Of a DNA stretch of 64,000 nt, positions 21,677 to 33,620 are shown piece after piece (position 1 is the stretch's first letter; every line of letters begins with the position of its first letter). The stretch lies in NCBI GenBank assembly GCA_018257865.1, contig JAEUBA010000098.1:1-64000 (forward strand). Direction: 5' to 3'. The notes below the pieces were generated by a model, which searched no databases, was not told where the DNA came from, and saw nothing but the letters and a program-made list of their open reading frames with translations. The position numbers were made by a program, and so were the translations under genes. Source of the stretch: Stereocaulon alpinum (Eukaryota > Ascomycota > Lecanoromycetes > Lecanorales > Stereocaulaceae).

Positions 21677-24600
21677 TCATGTCTGATTTCTCACTCTCGC
21701 CGAATCCGATCCTTGCTTCTCGTTTTCCGGCCCTGTTTTGAAGCCGTATCCACCCTTTTTCCTTCTGCCTTTCCGGTCTCCGTACTTCTCGTCGAATTTT
21801 CGAATAGCTGACAATGAGCCCATATCTTCGCTGATGCTGGCACTAATTTCCTCCATCGCTTTCGTAAAGTGTCGTGGGTGTAGTGTTCGCTTCTCCGGAT
21901 ATTGGTACTTTTCACCGTCCTTGTTCTCTTTCATATGGGAGGCCGCCGTCTCAAATTCTTCTCGGACGCAGGCCAGTGCTGCTGCGACGCACAAATTCTT
22001 GAGATCGCTACCAGAGTAGAAGGGCGTTTGTGACGCGAGCTGTGCGAGGGAGACTTCGGGGTCAAGGACTTCGTCTTTGAGGTGGATTTTGAGTATAGCT
22101 TCTCGGTCTTTCTCGACAGGCAGATCAACAAGCAATCGTCGAGGTAGCCGCCGTAAAGAGGCTTCGTCAAGATCGAAGGGTCGATTGGTCGCAACCATAA
22201 TGAATGCAGACATCTCTGTCATGCCATCCCATTCGCGTAGGAATTGATTGATGAGTTCGCGATGGCTTGTACGATTGCTGCCACCACTGCGCGCGCCTAG
22301 GATGGCGTCTGCTTCATCGATGAAGACGATGCATGGAGTGAGCTTCTTTGCCAGAGTGAAGATGGCTCGGACATTCTTCTCGCCCTCGCCAACATACATG
22401 TCGTAAACATCTGTGATCTGTTAATGTCGGGCTGTCATATCATATCACGGCGTTCTTACCAGAGCCGCTAACTTCAAGCACCGTAGCACCACTTTCTTTG
22501 GCTACAGCTCTCGCAAGCAGAGTTTTCCCGGTCCCTGGCGGTCCGTAGAGTAGAAGTCCCGGGATCCTATCGGTAGCTAGCACACCGTAAGTGAAAGCGT
22601 CTGGCCGCACAAGAGACAGTGAAGTCAAGGTTTTCAGAGCATCTATAGTTGAAGGAGGAGCCTGCACATCTGCGAAGGTTGTTCGAATGTCATCAGGATT
22701 TACGACACCATTCAACAACTTCTTCTCATACGGATTACACGTCTTTCGTAGCTTTCGCATCCGTTCGTTGGTGTCTTCTTCGGCAGCAGAGCCAGTTAGA
22801 TTTGTACGTTTTTTTCTGTGCTCTCTCTCTTTGGTCACCCAATCGACTTTCGCAGTGTCGCTCGATTCGATGAGCTCCAACGCCTTCTCAATATGTGTGC
22901 TCGTCATCGTTTCTGAATCTACAAGAAGCCCAAGGGCTGTTGTTGCCACTCTACTGACTCTGTCCATTGGCCACACTGACTCATTCAAGCCTGACAGAAA
23001 GCCAGACTTAGAGTCTAAATCCAGATTCCAATCCACCACGACAGGCGCGACTTGAGCAACGTTCGGAGTTATGCGGCGTAGCATGTCCCTTATGTGTCGT
23101 AGATTTATATGCTTTATCTCGCGCTTTAGCTCTTGGGCAAAACTGGCCTGAGAAGAATCAGAAAAGTCGTCGATAGGTGTTAATATCGTCCTTGTCGGTC
23201 CTTCCCGTGGCTCATTTTGCACTTCATTGACCCCAGACCGTGAAAAGGATGGCATGAGATCTTTGGAGGAGACAGTGCCGATAATGAGAACCTTCTGCCC
23301 TTCCTTCCGTCTAACATCTACAACTTCATGTAGCTTTTCAAGGAATTTACCGCCATTCGTGGTCATGTTGATTTGCAGATAATCTTGAATTAGAACAATG
23401 AGGCCCTCTGATCTACGCTCAGCATCTGCTGGTGGTGGAGATTTACTAGAGTCAGTTGTGGGCTCGCTCGACTCGACGGGCGCATCCCCAGTCCCTGATG
23501 AAGTCTCTGAAGATGCTTTCTCTTCCTCGATAGATATTTCTGTTAGTCTCTTTATTTCTGGAGCATTGAGTAACGTCTCTATTACAAGACCCAGTTTTAG
23601 CTCAGGCGTTATGTCTTTGGATTGCTGGACAGTTCTCATCACGAAGGGCTTCCCTTGCTGAGGTGTCCCCGTAGGCGGCATGAACGATTTGAGAACATCC
23701 TGAATACTGCCGCTGAAGGAACTGACATGAATTGCCCCACCAAAATTTGGACCACGGCCCTGCTGGACAGGTCTGGGTCTGCCGTCACTCTGATCAATCT
23801 CTTCCTCATCTGATTCATCAAGGTCGTCCTCCTCGGCGTAAGCGTTAGTCGATTGTTGATAGCGAGCAGCAGCGATTAATGGCGCGTCGTAGCCTAATGA
23901 GCTCATTGTGTTCGCGCTGAATTCAGAAGGTTCGTCCAGGTAGTCACCACCAATCTCCGCAATATCCTGAGCATTGAGCCGTAGAAAGTCTGTACCCTTG
24001 TTCATGGCTAGAACACGTCCGAGCGCTTCTAGGGATTGTGTTGCACCATCTTTCGGACAGAAGAGCACGAGGTGGGATTTTGGAGAGGCAGTAATCTCTG
24101 CGCGTTGCCATTGTGGGATCTGAAGACCAGCAGATACTGCGGTGGAGATCTCTCGAAAATTCACGGCGTCGAGTTGGAAGACAAATCTTCTAGCTTCTGT
24201 GTCCTCACGTTCAGTAGCCTCTTGCGAAGTGACATCGGTTCTTGTAGATGCCTCGCTCTCTTGTTGTGTCGCGCCATCTGTCCAAACAGCTAGCGCTCCA
24301 TTCTGCTCTTTCGGATTTGGCTCGTTGCGACTGAAGCTGCTCACGGGTTGTGTGTAGCTGCCAGAAAGATGAGCCCACCTTTCCTGCAGGATGACATTCC
24401 TGTCGAAAAACCATGGCGGTATGTGGACCGGTGGTAGCTCCTTAACCTTCTTGATATTCCGGCCAGCCCTTCGCGCCGCCGAGCCATAATTGTTCCTATC
24501 CTTAGGTTTGGGCGTCTCAGGTGCACCCTCTGGATTGTAGAGCAGCCCCTCTGTGTCAGGGACGACTTCTTGTGGCCTTGCTACCTCGATCGGGGGCTCG

Positions 24601-24767
24601 TTGATAGGATTCCAGGTCGGGTCTGCAGGATCATCTTCGCGTCTCTGGCTGGGCGAGGTGTGGAAAGGTTTGAGATTCGGTAGTCGACGACCGGCAACGA
24701 AGCGACAGGGCTTAGGACGTGAGTTTCTAGAGACTGCCCGCAGTAATCTCAACGCCGAGGTACGCAT
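21677..24767 (-). CDS. Mitochondrial AAA ATPase, Msp1-like domain
   Basis: Two exons, 24767-22460 and 22410-21677, join in frame to 1013 residues. The ATG at 24767 is preferred because the frame upstream lacks an ATG and because it opens a good mitochondrial presequence: Arg-rich, acid-free, ending in the FHTSPSQR motif near residue 40. The AAA module lies at the C-terminus: Walker A GPPGTGKT, Walker B IVFIDEADAIL, and an arginine-finger region with LRRLPRRLLVDLP. It resembles Msp1/ATAD1-type AAA domains, but the roughly 700-residue N-terminal part is much longer than Msp1. A role in mitochondrial protein quality control is plausible. The 49-base intron (22411-22459) lies inside the AAA domain. 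Confidence 0.87.
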
Positions 24768-25197
24768 CAAGTCAAGTCTATAAAGATGGAGGGAAGTGGG
24801 TAATACATCAAGTGCTTGCGGAGGGAGAGCTGTCCAAGCTCTCGAAATTGATCTCCGATAACACCGTCTTGGCACACCAAAAATTAGTATTGCCACAGGT
24901 GGTGACTGGACTGCACCGAGTCGAGTTGAGTCTCCGTAACAAGATACCTAGCCTCGCTCACCTCGCGATATAAAGTACCCTAACTTCGCCGCAAGAACTT
25001 ACATGTACTTTCTCCATGAGTCATTGTGTCAGCAAATACTCTACACTTACGGCAAGGTTACCCACTACCTATTCTCAGCTCATTATCTTATATACCCTCC
25101 GGCTGCTGTCCACGTTTAGGGATCTCCCTTACATACGTATTCTCGAGTGTCCATGTGTTGACACATCAGCCTTTGTCAGCATCAACACGCATTGGTC
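24768..25197. promoter_or_regulatory. Divergent promoter region
   Basis: A 430-base spacer between the starts of the AAA ATPase gene (minus) and the F-box-like gene (plus). It must hold both promoters. No specific site was identified. Confidence 0.5.
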
Positions 25198-26013
25198 ATG
25201 AAAATAAATCCATCAGCTCATATGACTTTTATGGCATTTCCGCCTGAAGTAAGGAATCGTATATACAACGATGTCCTTGGCCCCGCAGGCGATTCTGTCA
25301 TCTGCGCAAGGGCTGGCAACGATTACAGGTTTTTTTCAAGACTTTGCGGTGATCATGGCTCCATTAGAACTGAACTACGGCACGATTACCCTTGGCCAGT
25401 CGCGTGTCACTTTATCAAGCCCTCCTTCCATCTTGCTATCTTGCTGGTATCCAAACAGATTTACACCGAGGCTTTCCACATCTTCTACTCCACGAACCGC
25501 TTCCATTTTCCGGACACCCGAATCCTCTACCGTTTTCTACGGAATATCGGATATGTACGTCGTCAACACCTGATGATGATCTCCTTCGACTGGCGCGGCG
25601 CCGAAGCTAAAGAGGCGTTTAGACTCCTCAAAACGTGTCGAAGACTCAAATCTCTGCATTTCACGGCTCCTTGCACTGAACCCCCAGGACATGCAGCCAT
25701 TCGTGAAATCCGTGGGCTTGAGGAAGCTCGAGTCATTGGTCGAATCCATTATATTAGACCCTTGATTAGACATCCTTACTGCTCGTACTATAGATGTCGA
25801 TGTGACGATCCTAGGTACCCGCAAGAGTATGGGCCATTGGCTGACATCTCCGAGCTTGAACGTGCGATGATGCGACCTCGACTTAGGCAGTATGCGCTGG
25901 ATCCAAACGAGACATTTGAGCTGTTCAAACCAAGAAAACGCGAGGTTTTCATGAAGTCGGAAGAGCAATCATTGTTCGAAGACGAACAAACTTTTCTTGA
26001 CTATTTTAGTTAA
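25198..26013 (+). CDS. F-box-like hypothetical protein
   Basis: A single exon of 271 residues; the first in-frame ATG is at 25198, and a second at 25222 is also possible. The N-terminus has F-P-P-E-V-R-N-R-I-Y-N, the degenerate F-box-like motif that opens a very large family of fungal proteins. It is followed by L-L-V-S-K-Q-I-Y-T-E-A-F-H-I-F-Y, the usual second block. The rest is basic and Tyr/Arg-rich, without recognisable repeats. These proteins may be substrate receptors of SCF ubiquitin ligases, but most are uncharacterised. It is intact, unlike the related remnant at 28444-29293. Confidence 0.75.
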   Translation: MKINPSAHMTFMAFPPEVRNRIYNDVLGPAGDSVICARAGNDYRFFSRLCGDHGSIRTELRHDYPWPVACHFIKPSFHLAILLVSKQIYTEAFHIFYSTNRFHFPDTRILYRFLRNIGYVRRQHLMMISFDWRGAEAKEAFRLLKTCRRLKSLHFTAPCTEPPGHAAIREIRGLEEARVIGRIHYIRPLIRHPYCSYYRCRCDDPRYPQEYGPLADISELERAMMRPRLRQYALDPNETFELFKPRKREVFMKSEEQSLFEDEQTFLDYFS

Positions 26014-27141
26014 GCTTGCAAGGTGTGACGTGTTGGCTCAGAGCTGACGGGAGCAGATGCTCCTCGCGTGATTGAAATCATTGCTGTGTACATATCAAAA
26101 CGTCTCGTATAAAGATCTCGTCGAATCGAGACTCTCGACTCTGTAGAGGTTGACTAACGCTGCTGTGGAGATCTGGAGTTTGCCATATCTTCTAACAACC
26201 ACTAAGTAAGGTGCGAAGCCTTGGTGGATTGTTTTCACACATTCTATAACTCCTTTTTGAGGATCCTAGAGAGCATTCGTGGCCAACAGTTCTTAAGACG
26301 ATCTTATGAATTTGGAAGCATAGATCTTGGCTAGAAGCAAAACCCAATCTATTCCCATGGCGCGATACAATAGGGCCCTGGGAATTGTTGGTTTTGACAC
26401 TTTGCGCTGCTTTCAGTTATATTTGATCAATCTCAATTAACGTGAGTGGGGAGAACTCGGACTTTGCTTATTTGCCACATTTCCAACGCTTTCGTTCGCT
26501 AATAGTCCCAGATCTTGTCATCTGTGGTACATTACTGCAAAGGAATTGGGAGCTTGTTCTACCACAGCACACGCCGTAAGGATTTTTCCAGCTCGTAGAA
26601 GGCGAGGCGGTACCCAATTTCTTTTGCCGTAGGTCATTGCACAGAGATCTCGTTCAGCAACTGTAAGGTGTCGGAGATTCCCGGAAGCTCTGCCAAGATG
26701 ATGATGTGCTCCAGTTTTCCATGGTGGTTCCGTAAGAGTCGTGCTATGTACGGCAAAGGCTGGCTGTTAGCCCCTATTGGGCTTGGATTCGGAAGGGCTG
26801 GGTTAAGATAGGCATAGTCAGGGGAATTTAAAGATTGTATGTCATTCGGTGTGTCTGATTGGTGGTGATCTCAGACCCTGGGGTGTAGTGTCAAAGAGAT
26901 CGTAAGGCGCCCAGCAAGGCTCAATATCGAATATTTATACGAATCACGGCAGCTAGCATTGCATTCACTCAATGACAGTGGGCGAAATTGCACGTTTCAA
27001 CGTGACACATGAGCGATTGAACTTTTCAATGCCAATGATGTACGCCGATCCTAGCGCTTGGTTTTATTTCTTGAGTGTCAGAATAGTTCTCCCACCCATT
27101 TACTCATCTCTCTCTACACGAGAATCGTCTCTACTTCAGCC
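26014..27141. other. Intergenic, nothing recognised
   Basis: About 1.1 kb upstream of the PAQR gene. No protein-like frame and no clear repeat. The last 150 bases are the likely promoter and 5' UTR of the PAQR gene. Confidence 0.5.
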
Positions 27142-28246
27142 ATGACTTCAATAATGCACGCCCACATGATCGTCAACGTGAAACACATCGTCCGAGACAG
27201 AGCCAAGGAGGCATCAACAACTATCCACCAGCTCGTCAACTGGGATGAATTACCCACTTGGATGCAAACAGACCCTTACATTCGGCGTGGTTATAGACGT
27301 CAAATGAACAGCTTCCACACTTGCTACCAGTCTCTTTTCTATCCACATAATGAGCTCGTTAACACGTGGTCCCATTTGCTTCCGGCAGTGCTGTATCTTG
27401 TGATGTTGCTGGGTGTTGATGTCAAGCTCTTTCGATACGAATTGCAGGACGTGGAGGTTAAGGCATCGGATATGAGGGTTGTTCAGCTGTACATCCTGGG
27501 AACTGTGATTTTGCTTCTATGTTCGGTACGCCATGTTCAACTCTTTTTCTTTGCCGATGGTATGGTGAATGCTGATCCGTGGCGATACGCAGGCTTTCTT
27601 CCATGGAACTAATTGCCACTCTGAGGCTATGTCCAAACGCCTCCTCAAATTCGACTACATCGGCATCTGCTTCGGCATCACGGGCACCAATCTATCTTCA
27701 ACATATTTCGGCCTCTATGACCATCCAGGGCTGCGGGATGTTTACAATGCCTTTTGCCTGACCTGCGCGCTGGTCGTGCTTATTTCGATGATGAGGCCGG
27801 GTACCGATGGGCCTGGTGCGACCATCTTCCGGTAAGTCTGCTTCTCCCTCATAGGGCTTGCGTAGCCTAGTGCTGATCAGTATACGATAGATGTGCTACT
27901 TTTCTATCTCTTATGCTTAGCGGCTTGGTGCCCATTATACACATGCTTATGACACAAGGTGTTGAGGGAGTACGATACTTCCCGCTCCTACATACGGCAC
28001 TGATGGGACTCTGTTACTTGGCTGGGACTGTCTTTTATGTGACTCGTTGGCCGGAGAATTGTTGGCCGGAAAAGTTTGACATTTGGGTTAGTGATATGTT
28101 GCGCTATCCCTTACATCGTGAAGGCTGACCTCAGGATGTGCGCTGTGTAGGGAGCAAGCCACCAGATTTTCCATTTGCTTGTTGCGCTTGGTCAATTCGT
28201 TTTCCTCTTGGGGCTTAAGAAGGCTTTGTTACTGCATTATGTCTGA
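27142..28246 (+). CDS. PAQR / hemolysin III family membrane protein
   Basis: Four exons: 27142-27525, 27593-27831, 27891-28086 and 28151-28246. They join in frame to 304 residues. The family hallmarks are present: N-x-W-S-H-L-L-P-A after the N-terminal region, A-F-F-H-G-T-N-C-H-S spanning the first intron, and the C-terminal S-H-Q-I-F-H. The H/S/D residues of these motifs form the zinc site in adiponectin-receptor-like proteins. Seven hydrophobic segments are expected and are consistent with the sequence. Yeast relatives (Izh proteins) affect zinc and lipid homeostasis; the substrate here is unknown. The start at 27142 is the first ATG in frame. Confidence 0.88.
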
Positions 28247-28443
28247 TTAGTAGGAGTCGTGGCTCAGACATGAAGGATGAAAATTAGAAGTGAGATGGGT
28301 CGAGTATAGACGTAAGATGAGATCTGGTAGTTTTCGTACTGGCAGTCTGTGGACACGTTCCACCAGATCTTGTGACTGGTGTGAAGCCGCGCCTCTGTCG
28401 CTCGAGGGAGCGTCTGCCGGGGCTTTGAACACCCTAAAAGGCT

Positions 28444-29293
28444 TTAGATATCTTGCTTTTTATCATAGTACAGCTTATGGTAAGTGCACATGATACAAAG
28501 AGGATTAGAGCTAGATTGCAGCCGAGAAATAGATTTCGGCACACCCAGACAACATCCGTCGATCAAGATCCTATAGCTCAGGTAATCGATTGACTCCGTA
28601 GTCTCCTCGGTTTTGTACTTTGTACTGAGTTCGACCTCGGTTGTCAGATTGCGTACGCCTGACATCTTGAACTGGCCCAGACACTGTTCCGGAGCGGGGT
28701 CCCAGTGATTATGGATGTTGCCTCCTTGAATGGGATCGATGTCGCCCCGACCTTTCAAGATTGAATTGTCTAGATTTATAGACTTGCTGATAATGTTGCA
28801 CAACCGTTGCCACGGCCGGATTGACATCTTCTTCCAGACTGGACGACCGCGGGAACTCCCAAGCTGGAGATGTATCCCCGGATATAGTCTAGCGTTCTGG
28901 GAGGGCGGTCGATCAGAAAGGCTAAGCACAAACACTTTGCAAGATCATTGGTTGTTATAGGTGCTCCATATGCTGCAAAGGAAAAGGCGTTGTATGTGTA
29001 GAAACTTTGCGAGCTTTCCTCACGGATTCGTCTGCTGACAAGGATTGCTGGGAGACCGGGTGGTTCGCTGTCGCTGTTGGAGTTAAGCATATATGGGCTT
29101 AGTACAAAACAATCGTTGAGTGCTTCGTTTAGATTATAGGGCCCCCAGTCTCTTTATTGAAAACTTTTCCAGAATAAGCACAGGAAGGATCTATGGTGGT
29201 GTATGCAGAGAATGCACATTTGTCCCGTACCAGAGCACGGACGTAGACCTGAATACGTAGCTCTCGCGGTAATTTCATGAAGTCGAACATCAT
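28444..29293 (-). pseudogene. Frameshifted F-box-like gene
   Basis: Minus strand. An ATG at 29293 opens F-D-F-M-K-L-P-R-E-L-R-I-Q-V-Y, an F-box-like start. The frame stops shortly after a run of five G's at about 29140. The next frame then continues with a fitting sequence (PPGLPAILVSRRIREES, then SFYTYNAFSFAA). A second shift is needed near 28855 to reach WQRLCNIISKSINLD and the end at 28444. No intron-like boundaries explain the shifts. It could be a decayed gene or, for the G-run, a sequencing error. It is related in type to the intact gene at 25198. Confidence 0.6.
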
Positions 29294-30034
29294 GGACTCT
29301 ACATCGAACGTCTCTGTGAGTCGAAGCGGAGTCAGGCGGTTTCAGGAAAACAGGAAGAGGGTTTCCCCCGATTGCGTGAAATGGCACGTTACAGTGCCTA
29401 AGCGTCGGATAATCTGAGAATGAAAATGAATATAAGGCGACTGGCCTGACCAAGGACATCTGATCGGTCGCATCTTGGCTCGTGGAGCGAATTCGAGGAA
29501 AAAGTGGATCAAGAAAATTGTGTTTGAAGTTCAGGTTACTCAAGGCCGATGACAGAGTTAATGAGACATAGGCTTAATTATGTAGTCAGCTCCGCATCTT
29601 CTTGTATAGTAGGCTGGGGTGAGCTTGCATGAAGCACAAACCGTTCAGGCGAGTAGCCCAAAGAGCTTGGTAGCTCTACCAGATATACCGATAATGGGAG
29701 GTATGGCTTGCTGAGTTTCAATTAGCATTCCAAGTCTTAGACAAGTCTTAGACTACACTACATATGACGTACCACTCAGGAATCCATGTAAGACGTCTCT
29801 TCGGGTTATAGTAGCGAGACATACAAGTGGGTATGGGCAGATTGCGGCGACGAGGGCAACGAGTGTCGATTTATCAAATGAAGGCTTCGGCATACCATCT
29901 CAAGCCAAGCTTTGTCTTGTTTTCCTACGTCATTAGATTGCCTTGAAACAGCTGTTGCTCCACGATGGATTCAGGCTGCGCTGTTGGCAGCTTTGCCCCT
30001 ATTCTCTTACTCAGTCTCTATCTACCCTTTCGGT
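29294..30034. other. Intergenic
   Basis: Spacer between the broken F-box-like gene and the TMCO4-like gene. A minus-strand open frame at 29154-29543 overlaps the pseudogene start and has no support. The right 130 bases should be the promoter and 5' UTR of the next gene. Confidence 0.45.
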
Positions 30035-32624
30035 ATGGCTTCCAAAGGCCATACTCAGACGCCTTCGCAAGAGAAGGAAGAATCATTGACCACATTGCTC
30101 GATGAAGACCAAAGAGGGGAGCTCACGCTCCTCATTGCGAGCGCTGCAGCTGCTATGCGCAAGACTATCACCTCAAGCTTCGATGCCAACGTTAGTCCTA
30201 GACGTCGATCTTATACACCAGCAGGCAGCTGACGCTCTATAGGTTGGCATCGATCAAGATTTGGCCCAACGATTGACCTCTGAGGACGACAAGATCATGA
30301 ATGCCAACATCGACCCAGGCACTGCAGACGTATCCAAATTTGACGCAGACCGTAAATTGAAAGAGCAGCGGGAGAAAGAGCTTAGTGCCCCGGCGATGAA
30401 AGAACTTAAACAAGCATCTCTCAAGTTCTTCGACCAATGGCGGACGAGCATGATAATACGCGTTGGCGAGGTGGTTAATTCGAAAGAGGAAGCCTCATCA
30501 CATATGGAAACAGCAAATCCACCAGACTCTACCATTCATGCTCCACCAGATACAAAGGTCGATCCATCCCATGCCACCAAGTCGGATCAGTCCGCTGAGG
30601 ACGCTCTTTACAAATTCTACCCTCCAATCGATACCCCACTTGCTTCGCTAGACAAAAAAACTAAGATTCTTATCATCCATTCTATGCTTCTGCTACTGCT
30701 ATCCCTCGAACACTACGTAGCTCCATCACGAGTTCTCCTCCTATACTTGACCTCCTCCCTCCAACTACCTCTCAAGGTCCTTACGGAGGACGAAGAGAAG
30801 GTAGCAAAAGGTCTCCTTGAAGCTGCAAAACACATGTCTGGCGAAGCCGAAACTAAGAAGAAGATGGAGGAGAACAAGGATTCGCGGAAATGGAAAGTGG
30901 GCCTGGCTTCTGTGGCCGGAGCTGCCCTTATCGGAGTCACAGGTGGTCTTGCAGCACCTCTGGTTGCAGCTGGTGTCGGGAGCGTTATGGGCGGTATTGG
31001 ACTGGGGGCAACAGCAGCGGCAGGATATCTCGGATCAGTCGCTGGGAGTACGATCATAGTTGGTGGACTTTTCGGAGCATACGGTGGGCGCATGACCGGT
31101 CAAATGATGGATAACTACGCTAGAGAGGTCGAAGACTTTGCATTCCTCCCGGTACGGAAGGACGGAAAAGATATTGAGCAAGAGGAAGAGAAAGAAGAGA
31201 AAGATCTTGCGAAGAAGTCCGAAGACGTCGAGAAGACGCTAACCTCAGAAAGCGGTGTACAACAAGCTCAGGATACTCAGGATGGCGGCTCGGCATCAAG
31301 AGCACATACCTCCCACTTCCCTGGACACCATAAGAAGGAGAGTAAGGAAGAGAAGGAGGGCGTTGAGGACCCAGCCCATCGTCGTCTACGTGTTACCATT
31401 GGTATAACAGGCTGGCTGACCTCTAAATCCGGAGTTGTGACACCATGGCGTGTGCTTGGCCATGGCAGCGAGATTTTCGCTCTCCGATGGGAACTTGAAG
31501 CCCTTATGAACCTCGGGAACAGCATGACCGCAATGGTATCCTCCGCCGCCTGGGGCTACGCTAAGAGTGAGATCATTCAGCGAACTATCTTCGCAGAGCT
31601 AGCTGGGGCGTTGTGGCCATTGGCGCTACTGAAGGTCGCAAGGGTGGTCGATAATCCATTCTCCATCGCCAAAAGTCGGGCTGATAAGGCCGGGGAAGTC
31701 CTTGCGGATGCTCTAATCAACAAAGCGCAAGGCGAGAGGCCCGTGACATTGATTGGCTATTCGCTTGGCGCGAGAGTGATCTATTCCTGCCTCATGAGCC
31801 TAGCCAAACGTCGTGCATTCGGCCTCATCGAAAGCGTCGTCTTCATTGGTGCACCGATGCCTTCCACAACGAGTGACTGGCGCGTATTGCGCTCCGTCGT
31901 AGCCAGCCGTCTGGTGAACGTCTACAGCGAGAACGACTACGTTCTGGGCTTCTTATACCGCACCAGTAGTATCCAGTATGGCATCGCAGGCCTCCAAAAG
32001 ATCGAAGGCATCCCCAGCGTCGAAAATGTCGATGTCAGCGAAACAGTAAGTGGGCATCTACGCTACCGCTATCTCGTCGGCAGCATTCTCCAAAAGATAG
32101 GCTTCGAGGATATCGAGCTGGAAGCGGTCAAGAAAGAGGAAGAAGCGCTGAAGAACATGGATGAAGAGGAAGCGAGGAAGAAGTACGCTGACAAAGCAAA
32201 GGAGGGAGGGAAGGAAATACTCAAAGACAATCCACTCGGCGTAGGCAAACATGATGACAAGAGTGATAAGCAACAGCAGCAAGAGAAAGATGCTGCTGAG
32301 GCTGACGCTGAGGCTACGAAGATGGAGCAGGAGGTTGAGGAGAAGACCAAGAAGGGTATGCTGCAGTCTGCTTGGGGTTACCTGCCTACAAGACTCAGAG
32401 GTGATTCTGGTCACGGCAAGACAGAGGGGCAGGCAACTGAGAAGGCGGAGTCTGTGGATGCGCCTAACGTTAAGGCGAAGAAAGAGGAACAGCACGGTGG
32501 TTGGGCGTCGAGCCTCGCTGGTGGTGCATCAAGCATGGCAGGCAGTGGGAAGGATGGTTTGCAAAAGGCGTCCGGGTGGGCTGGGAACTTGATGGGTGGT
32601 GGGAGTAAGGAGAAGACGGGATGA
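30035..32624 (+). CDS. TMCO4/DUF726 family lipase-like membrane protein
   Basis: Two exons, 30035-30190 and 30243-32624, join in frame to 845 residues. A Gly/Ala-rich double hydrophobic hairpin (about residues 270-340) is followed by a charged loop and an alpha/beta-hydrolase half with the nucleophile elbow L-I-G-Y-S-L-G-A near residue 557. These are the hallmarks of DUF726, which includes human TMCO4 and yeast Mil1. The C-terminal 170 residues are highly charged (K/E) and end in a Gly/Ser-rich stretch. An esterase or lipase role at a membrane is inferred from the G-x-S-x-G motif; no substrate can be named. The 52-base intron sits early, as in many fungal genes. Confidence 0.88.
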
Positions 32625-32722
32625 GTTACGGCCGGATAAGCTTTAGACGACTGATGTGATATTATGACTTTATATTGCTGGGATATACTGGATACACTTG
32701 CAGCAGCGCTTCGATCTCGCCT

Positions 32723-32947
32723 TTAACGAGCTTCAGTACTTTCATAGAGAAAGGACTTACTTTCGGTTGACTCATCCCAGCCCCAGAGCTCAATATACTG
32801 TGGAAGGTGTGCTGCTACCTTGCCCTTGTCTGCTTCGCTAGCTTTATGCAGTTCGTCGATGGTCATGTTGGCAAGACGTTGAGAGGACCGCTGACTCTGG
32901 GCACGTGTGTATTCTTGAGATCGATCTGTAGGAAGTACTTTGGCCAT
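32723..32947 (-). CDS. Small hypothetical protein
   Basis: A 74-residue frame from an ATG at 32947, convergent with the TMCO4-like gene. The sequence is polar with a protein-like core (LANMTIDELHKASEADKGK, then LPQYIELWGWDEST). A GTAAGT donor-like site lies within codons 64-66, so the true C-terminus may lie on another exon. No family is recognised. Confidence 0.4.
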   Translation of the reverse strand: MAKVLPTDRSQEYTRAQSQRSSQRLANMTIDELHKASEADKGKVAAHLPQYIELWGWDESTESKSFLYESTEAR

Positions 32948-33620
32948 TAGGACTATGCTAGGAAGCTTCTCCCCGTTGTATGGGTTGCCATTGGTAACGA
33001 GGTAGACCGAGGTTTTAGAAGACTGGGATTATTGTTGACTTGTGCCTCCGTTTGCCTTGGCTGGTGTATACGAACCTATTTTCTTGCTTACTAGAAATTG
33101 GGGAGTCTAAGATCAGGACTGACTTCCTCGGCTTGCATATCAAAAGACGACACCGTGATTGGGCTAGAACAACTCCTTAAGGCTTCAAGTCCAATAGCAG
33201 GTGTACGCCACTCTAGTGCAAAGATGGGTAGCAGGTTTAGCGGTTGAATGTAGGTGTTGTGAAGGATCAGCTCACCCAAGCATCATCTCAAGATTTGGTG
33301 GGGAGGAGCGGTGGTTGGAGGGGATAGGGGTTGTGAACCGATGAAGAATGACACTTCCCGTTCAGGAGGTGAAGGGAAGGCATGGTGTAAGCCTGATGAG
33401 GTCTTGTGCATAATAATTCAATCGAGATCGAGCAGTTTTCGGAAGGCTGGAGTGTCTGGATCATGATCTGTTCGAGTGAGCAGTAAATGCCATCAGCTAT
33501 CAAGCCCTAGTTGTTCTGCATCCAATATACAGTATGCAAAGTGTGAGGCTGAAACTTGAAATTTGATGGCCGGGTCCTCAAGTTATTGATATCTTAGATC
33601 ATAGCTATAACACGAACGTG
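32948..33620. other. Intergenic, nothing recognised
   Basis: About 670 bases with only short frames and no visible repeat. Confidence 0.45.

Noticed and set aside
29154..29543. Minus-strand 129-codon frame
   Set aside because: It overlaps the better-supported F-box-like start in another frame and has no motif.
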